A stretch of DNA of 60,000 nucleotides from assembly GCA_949358305.1 (NCBI GenBank), contig OX442314.1, forward strand, positions 45,456,581-45,516,580, written 5' to 3'. Positions 20,806-30,589 of the stretch are shown one piece after another. Under the pieces are notes generated by a model. The model was not told where the DNA came from, did no database searches, and was given only the letters and a program-made list of their open reading frames with translations. This DNA comes from Strigamia acuminata. Taxonomy: Eukaryota; Arthropoda; Chilopoda; Geophilomorpha; Linotaeniidae. The position numbers and the translations under genes were made by a program. Numbering within the stretch: position 1 is the first letter of the stretch; every line of letters starts with the position of its first letter.

Positions 20806-20873
20806 GAAAAATCCAGGAACCTGAAGAACTGAAATCTATAAAAACCGCAAGTAAAATTTGAGAAAAATAAAAA

Positions 20874-23800
20874 ATGGCCGAAGATCTCAACGTGATCAAG
20901 TCACAACGAACAGTGGCCAGAAGAATGACGACCGCCACTATAACCAAGGCGAAAACGATTCTTGCGGCAATACCACAGAATGAACTCGAACTAAAAAAAA
21001 TTAAGGCCAACCTGAAGGCCAAGTCCGCCGAATTAAAGGCGTTAGACGGAAAAATATTGGCGGCGTTGGTTGACGACGACGAGATCGACCAAGAAATCAC
21101 ACAGTGCGAAACTAATTATAATGAGAAGATAATCGACTGCGAGGTCGAGCTCGAAGAAGCGCTGAAGAAAATGAATGCGCTGGCAATCGCCCCGCCACTC
21201 GCCCCGATCACCAACAATTACCATGGTACCGTTAATGCCCCGCACGAGACGACGATGCGACTCCCCAAGTACGAGGCCATAAAATTCAGTGGCGACCCCC
21301 TCGAATGGGATGATTTCTGGGGGAATTTCGAAATCAGCATCGATTCGAAGCCTAACATCACAAATAAAAGCAAGTTAGTGTATTTAAAGTCGTATTTGGA
21401 CGGTGAAGCGGCGCTCGTGTTGAAAGGACTGCCGCCAACTGATGAGAATTACCCCGTCGCCAAGGAACTTTTAATTGAACGTTACGGGCGAAGTGACGTT
21501 ATTCTCAGTGCGCACATGAGAGCGTTAATGAAAATGCAACCTGTAAAAGATATTTTAGACCCCGTGCCTCTTCAAAAGCTCTACGACCGCTGCGAGTCAC
21601 ACGTGCGCGGATTGTTGGCGTCAAAAATGAACACTGAAGCTATCGATGCGACAGCTTGTCCGCTGATATTGGGTTTGGTCCCAAAACAAATTTCACTAGA
21701 CTTTTCGCGACAACACCCTGATGGGAAATACAAAGCAAAAGACTTATTGGACATGATTCGAGCTGAACTAATTCATCATAGCAAAATTGATAGTTTTCAG
21801 GACCTGCATCGCACTAAAGACCAGGAGAAGTCGGGAAAAGCAGAAAAACAGGACACGGAGAAGACATTTCGCAAGAACAACGATCGTGTCCCGTCTGCTC
21901 GAGTATTGAGCACGATGATCGCCAACTGCATGTTTTGCAGTAAGACCCACGAACGTGACGGCTGTTCCACGACTGCAGCGGAGCGAAAAGAATACGTGGT
22001 TAAAAATGGACGGTGTTTTAAGTGCTTAAAAAAGGGGCACACGTCGAAAACGTGCTCCTACCGAATCACGTGTAAGATTTGCCAACGAAATCACAATCCT
22101 TTGGTGTGTGATGGAGCGAGGAAAACCGTTAATGAAAGTTTGACCACTCACGTGGCTACGTGTGCAGAATTATCAGCGTTCGTCCCTCCTCCTGCTGCAG
22201 CGTTGGCGTCAATTTTTGTGCGTGTTGTGCATCAATCAAAAGAAGCGATCGTGCAGTGTCTTCTCGACCCCGGCAGCCAAACGACATTCGTGTTGTCCAG
22301 TCTTGCTAAAGACTTGGGGTTGCAATCGAAAGGAACTGAAAATTTGTCCGTACTGACTTTTGGCAGTCAAGTGTCGCAAAGTGCAAAGCGAGAACGATTC
22401 GAGTTGAATTTGTGCAACGTGGACGACAAGAATAAATCGCTCACGGTCACAGCAATCGAGACGCCGTGGATAACGCGGCCGATAAAAACTGAGTTGCAGG
22501 CTGGCTTGCGAGCCGCCTTAGCACGCAACAATATTGTAATAAATTTTGAACAATACACTAATTTTGATGTTTTTTGTTTGATAGGCGCCGATAATATCGC
22601 TAAAATTTTGACTGGACGTCTCGAGAAGTTTGAAGAGGATCTGGTGGCAATCGAAACAATTTTTGGCTGGGCGTTGATGGGTAGCTCGCCCAACGTGACG
22701 ACTTTGTCTACAATGGTCACCCGCGTATTCAACGTGCGGCTCGACGACCGCTTAGATGACCATCTTAAACAATTCTGGGAACTCGAAGCGATTGGAATCC
22801 GACACGAGTCCATTGACGAGTCGCCAACAGATCGCAACACGTGCACAAAGCGCTTCCGCGAGCTGGTGACGCGAGAGGACGGACGATATGTGGTGCCACT
22901 ACCGTGGTTAGTCGATGCCAGTCAACTCAACAACAATTTTGAAGTAGCCAAGCGGAGATTTTGGCATTTGGTGCGCAAGTTCAAGAAGAACCCCGGCTTT
23001 TATCAAGCTTACAAAAAAATCTTCGACGATCAGCTGAAAAACGACATCATCGAAGAAGTGAAAGTGCAAGACCCAGAACATTCATATTTTATGCCGCATC
23101 GTGCAGTTGTGCGAGAGGATCGTGCGACGACAAAAATTCGTATTGTTTTCGACGCGTCATCAAAGGGAAAGAACGAGCTTTCGCTGAACGATTGTTTGGA
23201 CAGCGGCCCCAATTTGTTACCGGAAATATTGAAACTTTTGGTGCTATTCCGACGTGAGCTTGTAGCGTACATCTCGGACATCGAAAAAGCATTTTTGCAG
23301 CTTCTGCTAAGACTTTGCGACCGGAACTTTGTTAGTTTTTTGTGGGTACCAGAGAATTGGGACGGTTTGGAATTCCTCGTGCCAAGAATTATGCGTCAGA
23401 AGCGAGTCACGTTTGGAGTCAGTTCCAGTCCCTACTCGTTAAACGACACGATCCAAATGCATCTGGACGAAATGGAGAATTTGTATCCGGACACCGTCAA
23501 GCAGATTCGAGAGAAATTTTACGTGGACGACCTTCTGGATTCGATGCGAGCTGAAAATCAAGTTTTGACCGTTTTTTATGAGGCGCGGAAGTTGATGATG
23601 GACGCGCATTTGCCTTTAAGAAAATGGCATTCGAATTCTCCACGACTACGAGAAATATTTGCTAAGGAGATCCCCGAAGATGAAGAAATTATCGCCGCCG
23701 AAAATGGTCAAACTACCGTGCTAGGTTTGATTTGGAATTACGAGACCGATAGACTTCAACTCGAAATAGGAGAATGGGCTGAAAAGAAACCAGAAAGCGG

Positions 23801-26087
23801 TCAAGGATCGAAGAGGGCGATTGTACAAGCAGTGGCGAAAATTTATGACCCGTTGGGCTTCGCCTCACCATTCGCGATCGTCGGAAAACTCATGTTTCAG
23901 GAGTTGTGGTCCAGAAAAATCGATTGGGACGTCCCCTTGCCCCCCGACATTGCCAAGCGGTGGTGTGAATGGTACGAACAGGTGACAACATTACGAACAA
24001 TCTCAGTCAAACGACCGTACAGTCCAAACTTGAGCGACAACTCTCAACAGGAAATTCATCTCTTTTGCGACGCGAGTCCGAAGGCGTACGGCGTCGTAGT
24101 TTACGTGCGCACAGAAACAAATGGAACTGTCGACGTGTCGTTGTGCATGTCCAAGTCACGCGTTGCGCCGTTGAAGCCACTTACTTTGCCAAAATTGGAA
24201 CTCATGAGCGCCCTTTTGTCATCACGCGTTGCAGTGAAGTTACGAGTTTTGGAAATCAAGAAAATGCATTGTTGGACCGACTCTTCAATTACATACTTTT
24301 GGATCCAACAGCAACAGAAGAAAACTAATCCTTTCATCGCGAATCGAGTACGGGAAATTCGTACAAACACCGACGTCGAATCTTGGCGACACTGCCCCGG
24401 CAGGGTAAATCCTGCGGATAAATTGACGAGAGGGATGGAAGCAGTGAAACTGGTTGACGATAACGAGTGGTGGCAGGGCCCCGAGTGGCTACGAAAAGGT
24501 GAAGAACATTGGCCACAAGAAATAAGCGCAGAATTAGAAACCCAACTTGAAGAGTTCGAAGAAAATTGCACGAGCGTCAACGCGACTCGATCGGCGGAAA
24601 AAATGGAGCCGATATTCGCCCTGGAAAACTACAGCAGTTGGACAAGAGTCGTAAGGATCACAGCCTGGATGCTACGCTTCATTCGAAACTCGAGAAAGAA
24701 TCAATCAATTGTCGGACCGCTGAAAACTGAGGAAATCGAGGCAGCAGAAACATATTGGTTCCGCCATGCTCAGCGTTCAAGGTTCGCAGAGGAATTGGAT
24801 TGCGTGCAGAGCGCTGTGAAATTAAACAGAGAATCACCGCTATCGCAAGTGGAATTAATCATCGACGAGAGAGAAGTACTAAGAATAAATTCTCGAATTC
24901 GCGACCACATCGGATCGAAAAACTTCATTTATCCAGTCGTATTGGACGCGGACTCGCCGATGACCAAATTGATAATAAGGGACTGTCATTTACGTGCCTT
25001 GCATGGAGGACTGGGAGATACGTTGGCAGAATTTCGCTCAAGATTTTGGACCCGAAGAGCCAGAAAAACGATAAAAAGTTACGTGTCCAAATGCATAACG
25101 TGCCGTCGCGTGAACTCGAAGCTGATGACACAAGCCATCGGGCTTCTCCCTTCTGACCGCATCAATCGTGCTGCCCCCTTCCAGATAATAGGCGTGGATT
25201 TCGCGGGCCCACTTTACATGCGGAGTGGCGAGAAATGTTATATCGCATTATTCACCTGCGCGGTAGTACGAGCCGTACATCTGGAGTTAGTTTCAGACCT
25301 GACGACAGAAAAGTTTATTCTGGCATTCAAACGTTTGATATCACGACGAGGAATTCCGAGTATCGTGTATTCGGACAACGCAAAAACGTTTAAGCGGGCA
25401 GAAAAGGATTTGGCGCTGTTCATAAATGGATTTGCAGGCGAAGAGTTCCAGGGATTTTTATCTCACAACAAGATACAATGGAAATTCATTGTCGAGTTGG
25501 CTCCTTGGTGGGGAGGCTTTTGGGAGCGCCTCGTCAAGACGGTCAAATTGAGTCTGAAGAAAGTTCTGGGAAGATCGTCGCTTTGTTTTGAGGGACTGAC
25601 AACTGTATTGACGGAGGTCGAAGCAATAATAAACTCGCGCCCTATAACCTACGTGACGGACGATCCGACAGAGCAAGAACCGCTGTCGCCATCACATTTT
25701 TTGATCGGGACCCGAATTTCAAGTTTGCCCGACATTTACAACTCGGAGCATCACGTCGATATTTCGAAGAGAACGGAGTTAGTTAAACGATGGAAGTTGC
25801 GCCAGAGATTTACAAATTTATTGTGGCGTCGTTGGTCCCATGAGTACCTCGTGGAGTTGAGGGAATTTCGACGAGTACGAGCATCTAAAGAGATTTGCGT
25901 TAACGATTTAGTCCTCGTGCAGGAACAGGGTCAGCCACGCATGACGTGGAAGACGGCGAAAATTACGAAGACGTTTGACGGTAGAGATGGGAAAATTCGA
26001 TCTTGCGAGATGATGCTGCCGGGAGGGAAAACGTTAAGAAGACCGGTGCAGAGACTTTGCTCGTTGGAAGTCGCCGACGACAATTAG
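20874..26087 (+). CDS. BEL/Pao gag-pol polyprotein, 1737 residues
   Basis: Intact single frame. A coiled-coil N-terminus (about 30-105) leads to the DUF1759-type gag (LPKYEAIKFSGDPLEWDDFW, about 130-300). Next come Cys-rich knuckles (CMFCSKTHERDGC 352-364, CFKCLKKGHTSKTC 381-394, CKICQRNHNPLVC) and the DUF1758 aspartic protease at CLLDPGSQTTFV (about 462-473). Reverse transcriptase has AYISDIEKAF (D802) and YVDD (883-886); RNase H has LFCDASPKAYG (about 1063). The H2C2 integrase zinc region (HLRALHGG, CITCRRV) precedes D1442 (VDFAGP), D1501 (YSDNAK) and E1551 (GFWERL), with a DUF5641-type tail. This order and the YISDIEKAF motif are BEL/Pao hallmarks. The protease reads Asp-Pro-Gly where Asp-Ser-Gly or Asp-Thr-Gly is usual. 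No env-like ORF follows. Confidence 0.97.
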   Translation: MAEDLNVIKSQRTVARRMTTATITKAKTILAAIPQNELELKKIKANLKAKSAELKALDGKILAALVDDDEIDQEITQCETNYNEKIIDCEVELEEALKKMNALAIAPPLAPITNNYHGTVNAPHETTMRLPKYEAIKFSGDPLEWDDFWGNFEISIDSKPNITNKSKLVYLKSYLDGEAALVLKGLPPTDENYPVAKELLIERYGRSDVILSAHMRALMKMQPVKDILDPVPLQKLYDRCESHVRGLLASKMNTEAIDATACPLILGLVPKQISLDFSRQHPDGKYKAKDLLDMIRAELIHHSKIDSFQDLHRTKDQEKSGKAEKQDTEKTFRKNNDRVPSARVLSTMIANCMFCSKTHERDGCSTTAAERKEYVVKNGRCFKCLKKGHTSKTCSYRITCKICQRNHNPLVCDGARKTVNESLTTHVATCAELSAFVPPPAAALASIFVRVVHQSKEAIVQCLLDPGSQTTFVLSSLAKDLGLQSKGTENLSVLTFGSQVSQSAKRERFELNLCNVDDKNKSLTVTAIETPWITRPIKTELQAGLRAALARNNIVINFEQYTNFDVFCLIGADNIAKILTGRLEKFEEDLVAIETIFGWALMGSSPNVTTLSTMVTRVFNVRLDDRLDDHLKQFWELEAIGIRHESIDESPTDRNTCTKRFRELVTREDGRYVVPLPWLVDASQLNNNFEVAKRRFWHLVRKFKKNPGFYQAYKKIFDDQLKNDIIEEVKVQDPEHSYFMPHRAVVREDRATTKIRIVFDASSKGKNELSLNDCLDSGPNLLPEILKLLVLFRRELVAYISDIEKAFLQLLLRLCDRNFVSFLWVPENWDGLEFLVPRIMRQKRVTFGVSSSPYSLNDTIQMHLDEMENLYPDTVKQIREKFYVDDLLDSMRAENQVLTVFYEARKLMMDAHLPLRKWHSNSPRLREIFAKEIPEDEEIIAAENGQTTVLGLIWNYETDRLQLEIGEWAEKKPESGQGSKRAIVQAVAKIYDPLGFASPFAIVGKLMFQELWSRKIDWDVPLPPDIAKRWCEWYEQVTTLRTISVKRPYSPNLSDNSQQEIHLFCDASPKAYGVVVYVRTETNGTVDVSLCMSKSRVAPLKPLTLPKLELMSALLSSRVAVKLRVLEIKKMHCWTDSSITYFWIQQQQKKTNPFIANRVREIRTNTDVESWRHCPGRVNPADKLTRGMEAVKLVDDNEWWQGPEWLRKGEEHWPQEISAELETQLEEFEENCTSVNATRSAEKMEPIFALENYSSWTRVVRITAWMLRFIRNSRKNQSIVGPLKTEEIEAAETYWFRHAQRSRFAEELDCVQSAVKLNRESPLSQVELIIDEREVLRINSRIRDHIGSKNFIYPVVLDADSPMTKLIIRDCHLRALHGGLGDTLAEFRSRFWTRRARKTIKSYVSKCITCRRVNSKLMTQAIGLLPSDRINRAAPFQIIGVDFAGPLYMRSGEKCYIALFTCAVVRAVHLELVSDLTTEKFILAFKRLISRRGIPSIVYSDNAKTFKRAEKDLALFINGFAGEEFQGFLSHNKIQWKFIVELAPWWGGFWERLVKTVKLSLKKVLGRSSLCFEGLTTVLTEVEAIINSRPITYVTDDPTEQEPLSPSHFLIGTRISSLPDIYNSEHHVDISKRTELVKRWKLRQRFTNLLWRRWSHEYLVELREFRRVRASKEICVNDLVLVQEQGQPRMTWKTAKITKTFDGRDGKIRSCEMMLPGGKTLRRPVQRLCSLEVADDN

Positions 26088-26516
26088 ATTTGTGGTTTTT
26101 TCCCCCGGCAATGTAAAATCCAGATTTGGATTTAATGTTTAGTAATGATTTCAATTTATGTTTAATTTTAGTGTTTTATTTCGAAAAGTGTTTTAAGTCT
26201 CTTTGTAATTGTTTTTATCGAATATCGAATTGTATTGGTAATGTTTTAACGACAATAGTGTTTTTTGATCGAGGGACACCAAGAGTGCCCTCTGGTGTGT
26301 AATCTGTAATTTTGACCGGTCCTTGTTGACCGGAAGTTGACCCCGTTTTTGGGATTGACCACCATCTTTTTTACCTGTATCATCGTGTGTCACCACGCGA
26401 TTTTCCTTGTTAAAATCTTCAACGATTAAAATTAGTTAAGTTTAAAAATACGTCTCAAATTGTTGCTCGCGCGTGCTGCAATCGCAGCTAGATTATTTCG
26501 AAGTCTCGAAACCGAA

Positions 26517-27451
26517 TAGGGGACTTCCTTTAGGAAACGATTCTAATACTGAAGTGAATCGTGTTATAATGGTTGCTCAATGAAATAGCAATACTACCGG
26601 TGGTTTGAGTTAATAACTTGTAAAGTACGAGTACTTTATGTCTAATAAAAATTAATCTTGCAGAAGAATAACGTGTTTATTGATTGATGACACAGTCTAG
26701 CAAGGTCATGGACTCCAACTAAATACATGGTCCGCATACCCACTCCTAGGAAATTACGTAACAAAACTGACCACCCCCTCCCCCCCCCAGTTTTTATAAT
26801 ACAAATTCAGTAATTTTCAATTTTAATTTAAAAATAACTTTTTACAAATTTAATTTTACATTTTCGATATTGTTAAAATGAATACAGGTATTTTTGACTT
26901 TTTAAACTTCATCTTCCCAAGGCAAACTCGTATGTTTTTTCAATGTTCAATATTTCAATAACGTTACGTAACATTAAAATAAGAAATATTTTTACTTCAA
27001 ATTGTAGAATTACAAAAGTGTTGCTACCAATACTCAATTACCAGCTTCCGCATTAATCATATCCTATACATTTGAATAGAAAAGGAATCGTGGAAGGTGA
27101 ACAGTACATGGTTGTTGCATTGTGACCACTGAAACGCGGTCGTGTCACCTGGAGATGAAAGAATAAGAGAGAAAAGAAATTTCTGTATTTATTCATTGCT
27201 CAGCCATTCAGTTATGACTTCATTTCCTCCCTTTTATTCATCTCATAGATCCCACTTTCACTATTTTTCTTTCTCATCACGTGATTCTCTTTTATACATT
27301 TCATTTTGTAAAACCTGAAAATTTTATGTAACAATTCATATTCCAACACGTATTCATAGACAAGGATATTTCTTCTCAGTTAGACAAACTACACAGTTTG
27401 TGTCATCAAGTGGTAAGCCTTCATTCAAATTCAGCTTCAGTTTGCCCAACA
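26517..27451. other. DPYD 3' remnant and upstream region of the glycosyltransferase, copy A
   Basis: Starts with the severed end of DPYD exon 16 (TAGGGGACTTCC to the original stop near 26579), then 3' UTR. AATAAA-like words occur at about 26643, and a C-rich run (CCCCCTCCCCCCCCC) near 26772 differs in length from copy C. A splice donor-like GTGGTAAGCC at about 27410 suggests a 5' UTR intron for the next gene. No other gene seen. Confidence 0.5.
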
Positions 27452-28633
27452 ATGAAGTTAAGTGCAGCTAAGTGGCTAACTTTATCTGCAAGTGGTTTAG
27501 TCTGTTTGATTATAGTGTGGAAAACAGAAATGTTTAATTACAGCACTTTTCTGATTTACCACAAATCACATGCAAATAATACAACTAAGAATAAGAATCT
27601 ATCTAGTCCAGTAACTACAGAATCAGGGACAAAGATTGTCAGTAATGTTCACTCTATTTCAATGAAGAAGAATGTTATTGATTATGATTACGATTACCAA
27701 TCTAGTCCAACATCAATTGAAGCAACCATCAACTTAAGCCGGATTGGTTACATCGCCAACCGACCATTCATATGCTCAAAGTCCCCTTTATTGGAAATGG
27801 TTGCTGTGATCATTTCCTCGCCAGAGCATTTCCAAAGAAGACAGGATTTAAGAAACTCTTGGACAAAGCCGTTATCGCTATCCAGCAACACTTCTGTCGT
27901 CTTTTTTACCGGCCGGTCCAGACATGATCCGATCAATAAAAATGTGTTATTCGAAGCGAGAAGAACCCTAGATATGGTAATAGTTGATTTTGACGAAAGT
28001 TACAGAAACTTAAGTGTGAAAACACTTCTCATGCTGAGATGGGTCAAGGATTATTGTTCCAATGCAAAGTTTATACTGAAATCCGATGATGACATGTTTG
28101 TAAATATTTATAACTTAATGGATTTCATCAATAGCGAAGAAGCAAATGATTCAGCAATTTATGGGAAAGTTGGTCACAATTGGTCACCTCAAAGAAAAAA
28201 GAGTTCTAAATGGATGGTCACAAAAGAGGAATATTCCAAAAGTAGGTATCCAGATTTTGTCACCGGTCCATCGTATTTATTCGGAACCAAACACATTGCT
28301 CGGCTGCTGGATGTGTGTTTCCGGCTTCCATATTTGTACTTGGAAGGTAAAAGTGTTACTATACTCTGTCTCACCATAAGAGTGGTGTTATAAATGGTAT
28401 CTTTTAACACAGATGTGTTTGTCACTGGAATATGTGCAGAAGAAAGTAAAATTTCTAGACATCACCACGCAGGATTTATCAATAGTTCACGTAAAGGAGA
28501 TAGATGTATATTTTTGCGAATTATATGTCGGCATGAAGTTAATGGCTTGTATTTACAAAATGTGTGGAAATCACTGTCGGATTTAAGTTTGTACAAAAAT
28601 TGTAAAATTAAACAACCACAATTTTTCATTTAA
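27452..28633 (+). CDS. Beta-1,3-galactosyltransferase family (GT31), copy A
   Basis: Two exons, 27452-28346 and 28413-28633, joined across a 66-bp GT-AG intron, give 371 residues. Type II Golgi membrane protein: a short cytosolic tail, a signal anchor (WLTLSASGLVCLIIVW, about 8-23), a variable stem with many N-glycosylation sites, then the GT31 domain. Conserved marks: RRQDLRNSW (family RxxIRxTW block), FFTGRS, ESYRNLSVKTLLMLRWV, the metal-binding LKSDDDMFVN, YPDFVTGPSYL, and EDVFVTG, which is created only by splicing (LE|DVFVTG). Retaining the intron would stop the protein right after LEGKSVT..VVL. I chose the ATG at 27452 because the frame upstream lacks another ATG. The transferred sugar and acceptor cannot be told. 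Five residues differ from copy C, all between about 27770 and 27985. Confidence 0.9.
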
Positions 28634-28885
28634 AAACAAGGTAACTTGGTTATTTTAATCTAAAAAAAGCGATCGGAATAGGTTAGAAAACCATAAAATG
28701 ACGAGATGATATCAAAACAATCAAATCCCATGTGTTCATAATATTTTGGGCCTCACCTTATAGTACGAGTAAAAACAAAATATAAATTTCAAAAATTAAT
28801 AACATCATCTCATAAAAATGCAGTTAGAAAAATTTACAATCACAACACGTTTTTATTTCATGGAAACACAAATTGAAACAAATTT
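28634..28885. other. Short spacer between convergent glycosyltransferase and zinc-finger genes
   Basis: AT-rich, matching copy C (46276-46527) at offset 17642 almost base for base. It must hold the 3' ends of both convergent genes. No coding signal. Confidence 0.5.
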
Positions 28886-29456
28886 TCACTTTTCTGCATT
28901 TTTGTTATGCTTTGTTAAATGTTTTTTCAAAGTATTACAATGCGCACAGGAATAACCACAATGATGGTACTTGAATGGTTTTTTTCAAGTGTGAGTTGCA
29001 ATATGCTTTTTTTAAATTACAACTTTTAATACTGGCGTAATCACATAAATGACACTTGAATGGTTTTTCACCCGTATGTATTAACAAATGAGTTTTTAAA
29101 TCCCCATTTCTAACACAGGAATAAGCACAAAGATGGCACTTGAATGGTTTTTCACCCGTATGAGTTGCAATATGTTTTCTTAAATCCCCACTTGTAATAC
29201 AGGAATAAGCACAAAGATGGCACTTGAATGGTTTTTCACCCGTATGAGTTGCAATATGTTTTCTTAAATCCCCACTTGTAATACAGGAATAAGCACAAAG
29301 ATGGCACTTGAATGGTTTTTCACCCGTATGAGTTGCAATATGTTTTCTTAAATCCCCACTTTTAATACAGGAATAAGCACAAAGATGGCACTTGAATGGT
29401 TTTTCACCTGTATGAGTTGCAATATGGTTTCTTAAATCCCCACTTGTAATACAGGA
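28886..29456 (-). pseudogene. C2H2 zinc-finger gene, copy A: truncated and frameshifted
   Basis: Counterpart of the intact gene at 46528-47142. The central fingers are nearly identical 84-bp repeats (CITSGDLRKHIATHTGEKPF type). Two breaks exist. First, the run of T at 29006-29012 has seven Ts where copy C has six, which shifts the frame in the penultimate finger (NLKKAYCNSH instead of NLKKHIAAH) and ends the ORF early at 28935. Second, the 5' part (finger 1, finger 2 and start codon) is gone: at about 29457-29466 the array is joined to sequence that in copy C lies at 48925, far beyond the gene. The frame stays open across that join to an ATG at 29567, giving a chimeric 210-codon ORF whose first 37 codons are not zinc-finger sequence. 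Probably not functional. Confidence 0.8.
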
Positions 29457-29633
29457 AAACTGAAACACGAACGGCAATCGCAGGTTTTGATGAGCGCCTG
29501 AATTTACAGCGACGGGAAGTCGCAGCCATCCGATTGACCATACAGACATTGGCTGCATTTTGTGCATTGAAAACGAACGTTCGATTAGTCGAAATTATTA
29601 TTTGGGAGCTTAGAAGTCAATTGGAAGGACTTA
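29457..29633. repeat. Displaced copy of the segment at 48925-49085
   Basis: ACGAACGGCAATCGCAGG through to AATTGGAAGGACTT matches 48925-49085 almost perfectly. In copy C this block carries the start of a minus-strand ORF and is interrupted directly after GGACT by the Gypsy LTR. Here the same point continues with ACGGTTGTC, so copy A shows the empty Gypsy target site. Confidence 0.85.
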
Positions 29634-29693
29634 CGGTTGTCAAAAAGACATGAAAACTCTGGATACGTCACCCGCCATCTCAAAAAATGGGCA

Positions 29694-29855
29694 ACTGACA
29701 AGTGCACGGGTTGCACACTCTGCGCATCTGTTTGCCCGATTATCGATTGCATTCGAATGGTTAAGAGAATGACTCCGTATGCACCGAATAGAGGACTTCC
29801 TTTAGGAAACGATTCTAATACTGAAGTGAATCGTGTTATAATGGTTGCTCAATGA
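29694..29855 (+). pseudogene. Isolated 3' part of DPYD exon 16 (third copy)
   Basis: In-frame from ACT GAC AAG TGC to the native TGA, encoding the last Fe-S motif ([12 protein letters not shown]) and the complete C-terminus ending VIMVAQ, the same residues as copy C. Homology continues past the stop to about 29879. No upstream exon 16 sequence, no splice acceptor and no other DPYD exons adjoin it, so it is a fragment of a third array unit. Silent differences from both other copies show it is an older, independent copy. Confidence 0.85.
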
Positions 29856-29879
29856 AATGGCAATACTGCCGGTGGTTTT

Positions 29880-30200
29880 AGACGAAAAATTCATTTCTTT
29901 AGACGAAAAATTCATTTTTTTTATCGGAAAATTCATTTTTTTATCGAAAAATTCATTTTTTTATCGAAAAATTCATTTTTTTTTATCGAAAAATTCATTT
30001 TTTGATCGAAAAATTCACTTTTTAGACGAAAAATTCATTTTTTTAGACGAAAAATTCATTTTTTTTATCGAAAAATTCATTTTTTTATCGAAAAATTCAT
30101 TTTTTTGATCGAAAAATTCATTTTTTGATCGAAAAATTCACTTTTTAGACGAAAAGTTCATTTCTTTAGACGAAAAATTCATTTTTTTTAGACAAAAATT
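29880..30200. repeat. Tandem array of about 19-bp GAAAAATTCATTTTTT words
   Basis: Some sixteen imperfect units alternating between ATCGAAAAATTCATTTTTT and AGACGAAAAATTCATTTTT. It begins exactly where the DPYD exon 16 homology stops. Open frames through it are repeat artefacts. Confidence 0.85.
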
Positions 30201-30589
30201 CATTTTTCCAACTAAAATATTCAATTTTCGAAGTAAAAATTTATTTTTTGGCCCATTCAATTTCAAATCGAAAAATCGATTCTCTCGAATTTCTCAGATG
30301 GAAACGTGTCGTGTTTTTTAGAAGCGGATTATTGAAAAACCGATTCTTTCTCATACTCCACGTTTGGGGTTGATTCTTTGGTAAACTTTTATTGCAAAGA
30401 CTTAAGTTTATCCGAATGATTTCTTATCAGGAAACGAGTGTACTAATACATTCATTTCCTGATAAGATATTATTGGCCAACTAGTCCTGCAATCAACAGA
30501 ACTTGATTCCAGAACACTCAGAACTGTGCATGCTCAACATTTGCTAGAATCAACTCGTTCAAAGCCAAAAAACGATTAGATAATCAACT

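Larger units (their letters stand above)
20387..26511 (+). mobile_element. BEL/Pao retrotransposon inserted in DPYD exon 16
   Basis: A 6125-bp complete element. LTRs 20387-20786 and 26112-26511 are 400 bp each and identical by eye, beginning TGTAAAATCC and ending AGTCTCGAAA. The target duplication is CCGAA (20382-20386 and 26512-26516), or ACCGAA if the LTR ends one base earlier. The empty site is preserved in copy C as CACCGAATAG (about 44153). Primer site at 20788-20805, one ORF at 20874-26087. Identical LTRs and an intact ORF indicate a very recent insertion, after the duplication that made copies A and C. Confidence 0.97.
9231..29633. repeat. Tandem segmental duplication, copy A
   Basis: The unit holds DPYD, a GT31 glycosyltransferase and a zinc-finger gene. 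Positions 9231 to about 20235 equal 33004 to about 44008 at a constant offset of 23773. I noticed only a handful of base differences, for example 11824 versus 35597 inside Copia. After the BEL/Pao insertion the correspondence resumes at 26517 with offset 17642 and visibly more substitutions, up to the zinc-finger region. At 29457-29466 copy A jumps to sequence found at 48925-49085 in copy C, so about 1.9 kb present in copy C is missing here. Confidence 0.9.
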
